From: Draconibacterium mangrovi_A
GTDB lineage: Bacteria; Bacteroidota; Bacteroidia; Bacteroidales; Prolixibacteraceae
Assembly: GCF_037646455.1 (NCBI RefSeq)
Contig: NZ_JBBIXN010000001.1
Coordinates: forward strand, 1,426,001-1,490,000
Direction of reading: 5' to 3'
DNA: 64,000 bases
The notes below the pieces were generated by a model. It was not told the DNA's origin, ran no database searches, and saw only the letters and a list, made by a program, of their open reading frames with translations. The position numbers were made by a program, and so were the translations under genes. Positions 6,963 through 13,619 of this stretch are shown here, in pieces. Position 1 is the stretch's first letter, and every line of letters starts with the position of its first letter.

Positions 6963-7527
6963 TCAAACTCAATTTCAGATTTCCATCAACAAGGCTATAT
7001 CTTTCTCCGGTTTCAGGGCAAACAAAATCATCTCCCAATACATTTCCCGCGCGGCTTACCCAGCCTGTTTGTTGGGCAGGAACGCCTGTTACCAATGCAA
7101 ACGGCTTAACATTTTTTGCTACAACGGCTCCGGCACCTACCATGCAATATTCACCTAAAGTAAGTCCGCAAATAATTGTAGCGTTTGCTCCAATTGTGGC
7201 TCCTCGTTTTACCAATGTATGCTTGAAATCACTTTTCCGTTCTATAGCGCTACGCGGATTAATAACATTGGTAAATACCATAGATGGCCCCAGGAAAACA
7301 TCATCTTCGCACACTACTCCTTCGTACACCGAAACGTTGTTTTGTACCTTTACATTGTTCCCAAGCTTCACCTTATTCCCGATAAAAACATTCTGCCCGA
7401 GAATGCAATTATCCCCGATCTCAGCTGAGCCCATAATATGCGAAAAATGCCAGATTTTTGTACCAACACCGATTATGGCACCTTCATCAATAATTGCTGT
7501 TTCGTGTGCGAAATATTTATTTTTCAT
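6955..7527 (-). CDS. wbpD: UDP-2-acetamido-3-amino-glucuronate N-acetyltransferase (WbpD-like)
   Basis: A hexapeptide-repeat acetyltransferase with beta-helix steps such as GAIIGVGTKIWHFSHI, the VFTNVINPRSAI segment, GATIGANATIICGLTLG and a C-terminal CPETGERY region. I place the start at the ATG at 7527 (MKNKYFAHETAI), giving 190 residues, the usual length of WbpD. The frame stays open upstream to an ATG at 7578, but those 17 residues (MVRKTLAKSPGRREQEI) are a translation of the repeat arm at 7541-7565. The enzyme acetylates the 3-amino group of UDP-GlcNAc3NA from acetyl-CoA. It overlaps wbpA by 8 bases. Confidence 0.87.
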   Translation of the reverse strand: MKNKYFAHETAIIDEGAIIGVGTKIWHFSHIMGSAEIGDNCILGQNVFIGNKVKLGNNVKVQNNVSVYEGVVCEDDVFLGPSMVFTNVINPRSAIERKSDFKHTLVKRGATIGANATIICGLTLGEYCMVGAGAVVAKNVKPFALVTGVPAQQTGWVSRAGNVLGDDFVCPETGERYSLVDGNLKLSLNE

Positions 7528-7540
7528 TATTTCTTGTTCT

Positions 7541-7595
7541 CTGCGACCTGGCGACTTTGCGAGAGTTTTTCTCACCAAGGCGCCAAGACGCTAAG
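7541..7595. repeat. Paired inverted arms 3' of the second GxxExxY gene
   Basis: Arm CTGCGACCTGGCGACTTTGC (starting 7541) and its inverted partner CTCACCAAGGCGCCAAGACG (starting 7571) are separated by five bases (TTTTT) and can form a hairpin with roughly 24 paired positions and some mismatches. It belongs to the same arm family as 5129-5186. It lies between the GxxExxY stop and the true wbpD start. Confidence 0.75.
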
Positions 7596-7601
7596 TAATT
7601 T

Positions 7602-7979
7602 TTACAGATTATTTACAATTCGTGTAATTCCGTCCTTTATAAGTCTTTCATTAAAATTTATCAATAATCCCAATTTCAAGCCCGTAATTTTCAAATATGT
7701 TAAAAGTTGTTTCGGATGAACCGGAGCGATAGCTTCCACAGACTTTAGTTCAACTATTACCTTGCCTTCCACAATCAGATCAGCTCTGAATCCAATTTCC
7801 ATTTTCGTTTCTCCCCAAATCAAAGGAATCGCTTTTTGCCGTTCTACATCAAGTCCCTTTTTGGTTAATTCAAAAAATAGAATTTCCTCGTAAACCGATT
7901 CCAGTAAACCGGGCCCCAAAGCTACATGAATATCATAGCAGGTATTAACAATTATTTTTGCTACATCGTTTTCCGTCAT
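7602..7979 (-). CDS. GxxExxY protein (PD-(D/E)XK-like), intact
   Basis: A 125-residue full-length member. An N-terminal helix (VAKIIVNTCYDIHVAL) leads into GPGLLESVYEE, the GxxExxY signature. The FRADLIVEGKVIVELKSVE stretch carries the D...ExK arrangement of PD-(D/E)XK nucleases. The C-terminal GLKLGLLINFN is typical of the family. The function is not known experimentally. It interrupts the wbp gene order between wbpE and wbpD and is bracketed by repeat arms of the same family as the other copy, so it looks like an inserted cassette rather than a sugar-pathway gene. Confidence 0.85.
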   Translation of the reverse strand: MTENDVAKIIVNTCYDIHVALGPGLLESVYEEILFFELTKKGLDVERQKAIPLIWGETKMEIGFRADLIVEGKVIVELKSVEAIAPVHPKQLLTYLKITGLKLGLLINFNERLIKDGITRIVNNL

Positions 7980-7989
7980 AGCTTTTAAT

Positions 7990-9135
7990 TTAACCTTGCG
8001 TCTTAGCGCCTTTGCGAGAAATAAAAAACTCCTTAATATTCCTTACTATATACTCCAACTGCTCCTCTTCCAACTCGGTATGCATAGGAAGCGACAGCAC
8101 CGTTTGTGATAATTTTTCTGAAACAGGAAAATCTCCTTCCCGGTAGCCCAAATGCTGATAGGCTTCCTGCAAGTGCAGCGATTTCGGGTAATAAACCACT
8201 GAAGGAATGTCTTTGCTTTTCAGAAATTCCTGCAATTCATCGCGCTTCTCAGTTTGAACGGTATACTGGTGAAAAGTATGCGTACTGTAATTTACCCTTG
8301 CCGGTATTTTAAGGTCACCAATTCCCTTTAAATGCGCATCATAATAGGCCGCTGCATTTTGTCTGGCCTCGATGTGTTTATCAAGGTATTTTAGTTTCAC
8401 CTTCAAAATAGCCGCCTGAATGCTGTCGAGACGGGAATTTACGCCGATACGCTCATATTCATATTTAGCCTTCATCCCGTGATTGGCAATGGACCGCACT
8501 TTGGCTGCCAGCTCCTTATTATCTGTAAAAACTGCTCCCCCATCACCAAAAGCTCCGAGGGTTTTTGATGGGAAAAAAGAATTGCAACCGATATTACCGA
8601 TCGTTCCGGCTTTTTTTAAAGATCCATCCTGAAAAAAATAATCAGTCCCCAGCGCCTGACAGGCATCTTCGATTACAAACAAATTGTGTTCTTTTGCAAG
8701 ACCTGTCACTTCCTCCATATTGGCGCATTGCCCAAATAAATGAACCGGTAATATAACTTTCGTTTTTGGAGTGACTACCTGCTTCACCCTGCTGACATCC
8801 ATATTAAAAGTTTCGGGATCGACATCGACAAAGACCGGCTTTAATCCCATTAAAACTGCAGCTTCAACGGTAGAAACAAAAGTGAAAGGTGTTGTGATAA
8901 CTTCATCGCCAGGTTGAAGATCGAGTGCCATAAGGGCGATCTGCAAAGCATCGGTACCATTTCCACAACTTACAACATTGGTTTTCAAATAGTCAGCAAG
9001 ACTGGCTTCAAAATCATTTACTTTTCCGCTTTTTACAAACCTTGCTGAACGGATCACTTCCTGAATTGCAGTATCAATCTCCTCCTTCATGGTAAGGTAC
9101 TGCCCGTATAAATCTGACATATGGATGGTTTGCAT
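7990..9135 (-). CDS. wbpE: PLP-dependent UDP-3-keto-GlcNAcA aminotransferase (WbpE-like)
   Basis: A 381-residue DegT/DnrJ/EryC1 aminotransferase. The cofactor lysine is K191 in FFPSKTLGAFGDGG. GNGTDAL (59-65) and the EDACQALG segment (156-163) bind PLP. It transfers an amino group, usually from glutamate, to C3 of the 3-keto sugar made by WbpB. The last residues, SRKGAKTQG, are encoded by the repeat arm at 7992-8020, so the natural C-terminus was probably replaced when the adjacent GxxExxY cassette arrived. This is the first gene of the minus-strand wbp set. Confidence 0.87.
   Translation of the reverse strand: MQTIHMSDLYGQYLTMKEEIDTAIQEVIRSARFVKSGKVNDFEASLADYLKTNVVSCGNGTDALQIALMALDLQPGDEVITTPFTFVSTVEAAVLMGLKPVFVDVDPETFNMDVSRVKQVVTPKTKVILPVHLFGQCANMEEVTGLAKEHNLFVIEDACQALGTDYFFQDGSLKKAGTIGNIGCNSFFPSKTLGAFGDGGAVFTDNKELAAKVRSIANHGMKAKYEYERIGVNSRLDSIQAAILKVKLKYLDKHIEARQNAAAYYDAHLKGIGDLKIPARVNYSTHTFHQYTVQTEKRDELQEFLKSKDIPSVVYYPKSLHLQEAYQHLGYREGDFPVSEKLSQTVLSLPMHTELEEEQLEYIVRNIKEFFISRKGAKTQG
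7992..8020. repeat. Repeat arm inside the 3' end of wbpE
   Basis: The minus strand reads TCTCGCAAAGGCGCTAAGAC, continuing GCAAGG; it is the best-preserved arm of the family and lies 5' of the intact GxxExxY gene. It overlaps the last nine codons and the stop of wbpE. Confidence 0.72.
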
Positions 9136-9249
9136 AAGCCGGCTGAAATTCTACCAATTAAACTTTAAAAATATAAAATTAGTATTCAGCGGGCAGACAT
9201 TCAGATTTTATTTTGCATTTTGAAACACGAAAACCATCATTTTGAAATA

Positions 9250-9771
9250 ATGGGCAGAAAACAAAAACTTCCAATTTCTTTCTTCAGCAACGATGTACTC
9301 GATGTCGCTCCAAATCTACTCGGAAAAAGCATTGTTAGAAAATTCGATGATGGGACTATCGGAAAATACATCATTACCGAGGTGGAAGCTTATCGGGGAG
9401 TGGAAGATTTGGCCTGCCATGCCAGCAAAGGAAGAACGGCCCGCACAGAAATAATGTTTCATGCAGGCGGAGTGGTATATGTTTACCTTATTTACGGGAT
9501 GTACTGGATGCTAAACATTGTGACAGGCAAAGAGGGTGATGCTTCAGCAGTTTTGATCCGTGGGATGAATGATATCAGCGGCCCGGGACGAGTTGGCAAG
9601 GTTCTTCAACTGGATAAATCATTTTATGGTGAAGATCTCTCAACGTCAGAAAGGCTGTGGACTGAAGATTCAAAATTAAAACCGGACTATATCACGACGC
9701 CACGCATAGGAATTGACTTTGCCGGTGAGCCCTGGATTAGTAAACCCTGGCGGTTTGTAATAAAAGAATAA
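9250..9771 (+). CDS. DNA-3-methyladenine glycosylase (AAG/MPG family)
   Basis: A base-excision repair glycosylase of the mammalian AAG type. The catalytic Glu lies in ITEVEAYRG, followed by the ACHASKGRTART segment, YVYLIYGMYWMLNIV and AVLIRG, with a terminal GPGRVGK region. It removes alkylated purines from DNA. I use the ATG at 9250 (MGRKQKLPIS, 173 residues). An upstream TTG at 9220 keeps the frame open but overlaps a promoter-like TATTTTGCATTTTG stretch. It is a single gene, divergent from wbpE. Confidence 0.88.
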   Translation: MGRKQKLPISFFSNDVLDVAPNLLGKSIVRKFDDGTIGKYIITEVEAYRGVEDLACHASKGRTARTEIMFHAGGVVYVYLIYGMYWMLNIVTGKEGDASAVLIRGMNDISGPGRVGKVLQLDKSFYGEDLSTSERLWTEDSKLKPDYITTPRIGIDFAGEPWISKPWRFVIKE

Positions 9772-9801
9772 CCAATGTAAAATCAGCATTATCCAATTCC
9801 C

Positions 9802-9899
9802 ATTGGATATTCTATATTGAGGATTGGAAATTGAATATTAAATCCAAATCAACAAAATTCAAAACATTCAATGTAGAATAACCAATATACAATTTCCAA
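9802..9899. repeat. Inverted ATTGGWTATTCTAYATTGA arms 3' of the four-helix-bundle pseudogene
   Basis: A copy at 9802-9820 (plus) and an inverted copy at 9868-9886 share the 19-base unit ATTGGWTATTCTAYATTGA. Flanking TTGGAAATTG tracts extend the similarity. A third copy lies at 10341-10359. Confidence 0.7.
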
Positions 9900-9917
9900 C
9901 GATATTGAAAGGATTAG

Positions 9918-10277
9918 CTAGAGCCTCGACTTCGCTGTTTTTACAATTTTCGCAAAAATAGCAAGTAGCTCATTGTTTTCTTTTAATACCGGTAAAATTT
10001 CAATATCTTCAATATATTGCTTTCTTTTAATAATCAGAAGACAGACATTTGTTTCACGAAGTTCCTATAAAATAATTTGCATTTTGTGCACAAAATCTTT
10101 TTGAGATTCTGCAGCCTGAGCTTCTCCATAATTAAGTGCAGGAGAAGTACTACTTCTGATCATTTGTCTTGATAAATGATTGGCTAATCTGGTTTGTGGA
10201 AGTTTTTCAATAATCGCATCCACCAACAAAACAAAATCGATCAATCGCTCTTCAAGATCATATTTTCTTTTTTGCAT
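9918..10277 (-). pseudogene. Four-helix-bundle protein (23S rRNA IVS type), amber-interrupted
   Basis: The first 70 codons (MQKRKYDLEERLIDFV...SPALNYGEAQAAES) are a typical four-helix-bundle protein of the kind also encoded in 23S rRNA intervening sequences. After MQIIL, a TAG (minus strand, 10067-10065) interrupts the frame. Translation continues unchanged beyond it as ELRETNVCLLIIKRK... to a second TAG at 9918-9920, giving the usual length of about 119 residues. Family members typically have lysine at the interrupted position, so a single AAG to TAG change explains it. No function is assigned to the family. It is flanked by AT-rich inverted arms. Confidence 0.82.
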
Positions 10278-10340
10278 ATCTAAGGATTTTTAGCTATCAC
10301 GTTATGAAAAAGATTACCCAATATCCAAAATCGAAGTACT

Positions 10341-10366
10341 ATTGGATATTCTACATTGAATATTGG
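10341..10366. repeat. ATTGGATATTCTACATTGA arm 5' of the four-helix-bundle pseudogene
   Basis: This direct copy of the 9802-9820 unit, with an ATATTGG extension, stands upstream of the pseudogene start. A nearby CCCAATATCC at 10318 adds a short inverted partner. Confidence 0.65.
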
Positions 10367-10468
10367 TTATTGGATATTTAAAGTTTCTAACAAATAATAT
10401 CCGGAGAAATAAACAATGTATAATTCCCAAACTATACTAAAACTCTAAATTGTTGACTACATGTCTTC

Positions 10469-11911
10469 TTAATGGCGCTTCCCTTTCATCACAAACTTAT
10501 CGTAAAGGAATAGCGCCACAACGGCCGCCAGTCCGATAATCAGGATCACCATCCATATTTGCGACGGATTGTATTTATCCCAAAGCTGGTTGGTTAACTC
10601 GGTCGGCGTCATCCCCAACTTTTGTGCGGCTGCATTAAAGTATTCGTTTTGGGTGAGCCCGTCGGCCATTTGTATTCCTTTTTCAGCCACTTCCTGTCTC
10701 ACAAATACGTTTTTATCCGACATGGCACCATACACATTCCCTGAAATAATTCCCGCAAATACGTTACCTAAGAAAACAGGAATAAACGAGTAGCCCATGT
10801 AAAGCGCCTTTTTATCGCTTGGTGCAATGCGCCCGATGTATTCAGTGATCTTTGGCGATCCCGCCATTTCACCAATGGCAAAAATATAGATGGCCACAAG
10901 GGTGAACAGGACATTTTGTGTTGAAAGGGTCAGTGCCATACCAATGGCACACACCAGGAAACCCGACATCATAGAACGCAAAGGACGCCATTTCATCACA
11001 ACGGTAGATACAATGATCTGGAAGATGATAATGAACATCGCGTCGAAATTGGTAATAAACTCGGCCTCCATTTGTCCGCTTTCGGCAATCCCGTAATTCT
11101 CGCTAAAGAAGGGCAGGTACTGATGGAAGAAATTGTAAACAGCGCTCGTATCAACCCACTGTGCAATAAAAACAGGCAGTGTAAAGAAAAGCTGGTTATA
11201 CATGGTCCAGAAACCGGCCACTATAACCAAGAACAGTACAAACTTAAAATCTTTGACTACCATTCCTATATTAGTAAAAACCTTTCCGATCGACACCCAG
11301 ATAGAATCGGTGTTAACGGTTCGATCAGGCTCTTTGTAAAATATCAACAGGATAAAATTCAATGCCACGATACCGGCAGAAATGTAAAACACCAACTCCG
11401 ATTGTCCTTTAAATAACAAGGTAACCAGCGGGCCAAAGAAAGCTCCGATGTTCACCATCATATAAAAAATACCGAAGCCAATGGATGCTGTTTCGTCATC
11501 TGTTGTTTTGGCAATTGTAGCTGAGATAATGGGCTTAAAAAGTGCTGCACCCAGGGCCAGATAAAGATACATGGCAAATACTCCTGTAAAGGTGTTAAAG
11601 TGCGGCAACAAAATAAACGCAGAAGTATAGACCATAAAGGCTATAAATAACACCCTTTTATAACCGTATTTATCTGCAATTGATCCGGTAATTACCGGCA
11701 AAAAATAAAGGATACCTGTTCCGATACCCATTATCAATCCTTTTTGTTCCTGGGAGAATTCCAATCCGCCCATATCTGCCGATCCGGTGAGGTAATTGGC
11801 AAACAGCATGAAAAATCCGTACCACGCCCAGCGTTCGAACAATTCAATGGTGTTAGCTATCCAGAAACTACGATTGTACTTTTTTATGACTGCAGTAAAT
11901 CCCATGACCAA
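10469..11911 (-). CDS. POT/PTR-family proton-coupled peptide transporter
   Basis: A 480-residue polytopic inner-membrane protein of the major facilitator superfamily. The ELFERWAWYGFF segment near residue 23 matches the ExxER(F)xYYG signature of proton-dependent oligopeptide transporters. GSIADKYGYKRVL is the MFS loop motif, and FYMMVNIGAFFGP is the conserved segment of helix 5. About 12 to 14 hydrophobic helices can be counted, with a long loop near residues 240-270 and another before the last helix. It probably imports di- or tripeptides with protons. It ends in the basic tail KFVMKGKRH. It is a monocistronic unit. Confidence 0.82.
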   Translation of the reverse strand: MVMGFTAVIKKYNRSFWIANTIELFERWAWYGFFMLFANYLTGSADMGGLEFSQEQKGLIMGIGTGILYFLPVITGSIADKYGYKRVLFIAFMVYTSAFILLPHFNTFTGVFAMYLYLALGAALFKPIISATIAKTTDDETASIGFGIFYMMVNIGAFFGPLVTLLFKGQSELVFYISAGIVALNFILLIFYKEPDRTVNTDSIWVSIGKVFTNIGMVVKDFKFVLFLVIVAGFWTMYNQLFFTLPVFIAQWVDTSAVYNFFHQYLPFFSENYGIAESGQMEAEFITNFDAMFIIIFQIIVSTVVMKWRPLRSMMSGFLVCAIGMALTLSTQNVLFTLVAIYIFAIGEMAGSPKITEYIGRIAPSDKKALYMGYSFIPVFLGNVFAGIISGNVYGAMSDKNVFVRQEVAEKGIQMADGLTQNEYFNAAAQKLGMTPTELTNQLWDKYNPSQIWMVILIIGLAAVVALFLYDKFVMKGKRH

Positions 11912-11995
11912 AATTTTTTATGAAGCGCACAAGGTACTAAAAATGGATAATTATGAGATGATGATTATCATCGAATCAAACTAATCTCATTCAAT

Positions 11996-12027
11996 AAAAA
12001 ACACCCGTCAAAATTAACAGGTGTTTT
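11996..12027 (-). terminator. Rho-independent terminator of the response-regulator gene
   Basis: AAAACACC(TG) and (C)GGTGTTTTTT pair around an AT-rich loop. On the minus strand the stem is followed by a T-run (GGGTGTTTTTTATT), right after the stop of the gene at 12050. Confidence 0.75.
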
Positions 12028-12049
12028 AAATGAAATATTTTTAAAATGC

Positions 12050-12544
12050 TTAAAAATCGAGATCAAGAAACATCGACATTACAATAATGATCATTATTAC
12101 CAGGAAGAGCAATACAAAGAATCCCACTACGCCAATCCTAAATCCCTTACTCTGTTTTTCTCGTTTTGTTGTTGAAATCAGGTTATTAATGGATTTTACA
12201 AGGCTTTTAGGCGCTTTATCGTTTTTAACAATATAGTCGGCTGCTCCTAATTTCATAATCTGAACAGCCACTTCCACATCATTTTGACCACTCAGAAAGA
12301 TAAAATCCACCTCCGGATGTTCTTTCTGAACTTTTAGCATCAGTTCAAGTCCGTTCATCCCGGTAGAAACATAATCAAGAACAATTATATCGGGTTTCAG
12401 ATGTATATCCTTCAGACATTCATCCCCGCTTTTATACAGTTTGATATCCGAGAATTTGTTGGCTTTAAGAAAATTAACAATAAGATCCTTGTAAACAACG
12501 CTGTCTTCAATAATAAAAATGCGCGGATTTTTTGTTTTTTGCAT
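12050..12544 (-). CDS. Response-regulator receiver protein with C-terminal membrane helix
   Basis: A 164-residue protein. Residues 7-125 form a receiver domain: acidic pair E13-D14, phosphoacceptor D57 in IIVLDYVS, S85 in FLSGQND and the conserved lysine K107 in YIVKND. There is no DNA-binding output domain. After a basic linker (TTKREKQSKGFR), a single hydrophobic helix at about 136-160 should anchor the domain to the inner membrane, with only DLDF after it. It could relay phosphate at the membrane or tether a signalling complex; no kinase gene is adjacent (the nearest is at 15666). It is followed by a strong terminator. Confidence 0.8.
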   Translation of the reverse strand: MQKTKNPRIFIIEDSVVYKDLIVNFLKANKFSDIKLYKSGDECLKDIHLKPDIIVLDYVSTGMNGLELMLKVQKEHPEVDFIFLSGQNDVEVAVQIMKLGAADYIVKNDKAPKSLVKSINNLISTTKREKQSKGFRIGVVGFFVLLFLVIMIIIVMSMFLDLDF

Positions 12545-12646
12545 AATTTCCGAGTTGAATTGCTAGTTTGCATTTGCTCTAAAATTAATACTTTTTTGAT
12601 AAGAAAACAATCATATTAAAAAGCGCAGGCGAATAAAGCATTTAAT

Positions 12647-12678
12647 TTTGGGGTTTGACAATAAAAAAATTATCTTTC
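12647..12678 (+). promoter_or_regulatory. Promoter of coaX
   Basis: TTTG at 12647-12650 and TATCTTTC at 12671-12678 are 20 bases apart, close to the Bacteroidota -33/-7 consensus (TTTG, TAnnTTTG). The coaX start codon follows at 12707. Confidence 0.6.
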
Positions 12679-12706
12679 TTCGACGAAGGTGTCTTAACTT
12701 AGCAGC

Positions 12707-13477
12707 ATGTTACTGGTTATCGATATAGGGAATACGAACATTGTTTTTGGGGTGTATCGCGAAAACAACTGGTTAAATCACTGGCGCATTCAAACCGATC
12801 ATTTAAAAACCGCCGATGAGTACGAGGTTATTTTTCGCTCCTTGTTAACTGCCGGAAAAATATGCCGCTCGGATGTTGAAAAGATCATCCTGAGCAGTGT
12901 TGTGCCATCGCTTGTGCGCCCGTTTAACGAGATGCTTGCTCAACTTTTCGAATCGGCTCAGCTTCATACTTTAAATCCGGAAGTGTATGATAAACTTCCT
13001 GTAAAAGTTTTAAATCCTTACGAAATCGGGACAGATCTGGTTGCCAACGCAGTTGCAGCTCACCAGCGATTTGGCGCACTGACCATGGTCATCGATTTTG
13101 GAACGGCACTCACTTTTACAACCATTGGAACCGACAACGAGATTGCCGGCGTTGCCATTGCTCCCGGTCTCGAAACTGCAGTAGGTGCCCTTGCCGGAAA
13201 AACTGCACAACTCCCGCAAATTCATTTGATCCCGCCTCCATCCGTATTGGGAACAAATACAGTTCACGCCATTCAAAGCGGTATTGTTTATGGCTATACG
13301 GGGTTGGTTGATTCGGTGATTGAACGCACCGAACAGGAACTAAAACATAAATTTAATGTGGTTGCCACCGGAGGATTAAGCGCTGTAATCGCGCCGCTAA
13401 CAAAAAACATTCAGCATACCGACACCATGTTAACGTTGAAGGGATTGGTTCACATTGCCGGATTAATTGACAGGTAA
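12707..13477 (+). CDS. coaX: Type III pantothenate kinase
   Basis: A 256-residue ASKHA-fold kinase with the DIGNTNIVFGV phosphate motif at residues 6-16, the invariant GTDLVANAVAA segment near 108, the VIDFGTALTF motif near 130 and the GGLSAVIAP motif near the end. It phosphorylates pantothenate in the first step of coenzyme A synthesis. Type III enzymes need a monovalent cation and are insensitive to CoA feedback (family knowledge). It is preceded by its own promoter. Confidence 0.93.
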   Translation: MLLVIDIGNTNIVFGVYRENNWLNHWRIQTDHLKTADEYEVIFRSLLTAGKICRSDVEKIILSSVVPSLVRPFNEMLAQLFESAQLHTLNPEVYDKLPVKVLNPYEIGTDLVANAVAAHQRFGALTMVIDFGTALTFTTIGTDNEIAGVAIAPGLETAVGALAGKTAQLPQIHLIPPPSVLGTNTVHAIQSGIVYGYTGLVDSVIERTEQELKHKFNVVATGGLSAVIAPLTKNIQHTDTMLTLKGLVHIAGLIDR

Positions 13478-13566
13478 GATGTTCTGTAATCGATGATTTC
13501 TCATTTTTTATTTGGGTCAAAATTACTTTATTTACATTCCTTCCGAACAACTACGCTTTTTTGATG

Positions 13567-13598
13567 TTTGAAGTGTAGTCACGGAAATGTTATCTTTG
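13567..13598 (+). promoter_or_regulatory. Promoter of dxs
   Basis: TTTG at 13567-13570 and TATCTTTG at 13591-13598, 20 bases apart, fit the Bacteroidota consensus exactly. The dxs ATG lies at 13620, so the leader would be only about 15 bases. Confidence 0.75.
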
Positions 13599-13619
13599 CA
13601 GTCATTTTGAGTTGAGTTG

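Noticed and set aside
7541..8020. CRISPR-like array from the repeated arms
   Set aside because: Arms are few, inverted relative to each other, of variable sequence and not separated by regular spacers; no cas gene is present.
13617..13619. TTG start for dxs
   Set aside because: An ATG follows immediately in frame, and the promoter box leaves room for either, so ATG is preferred.
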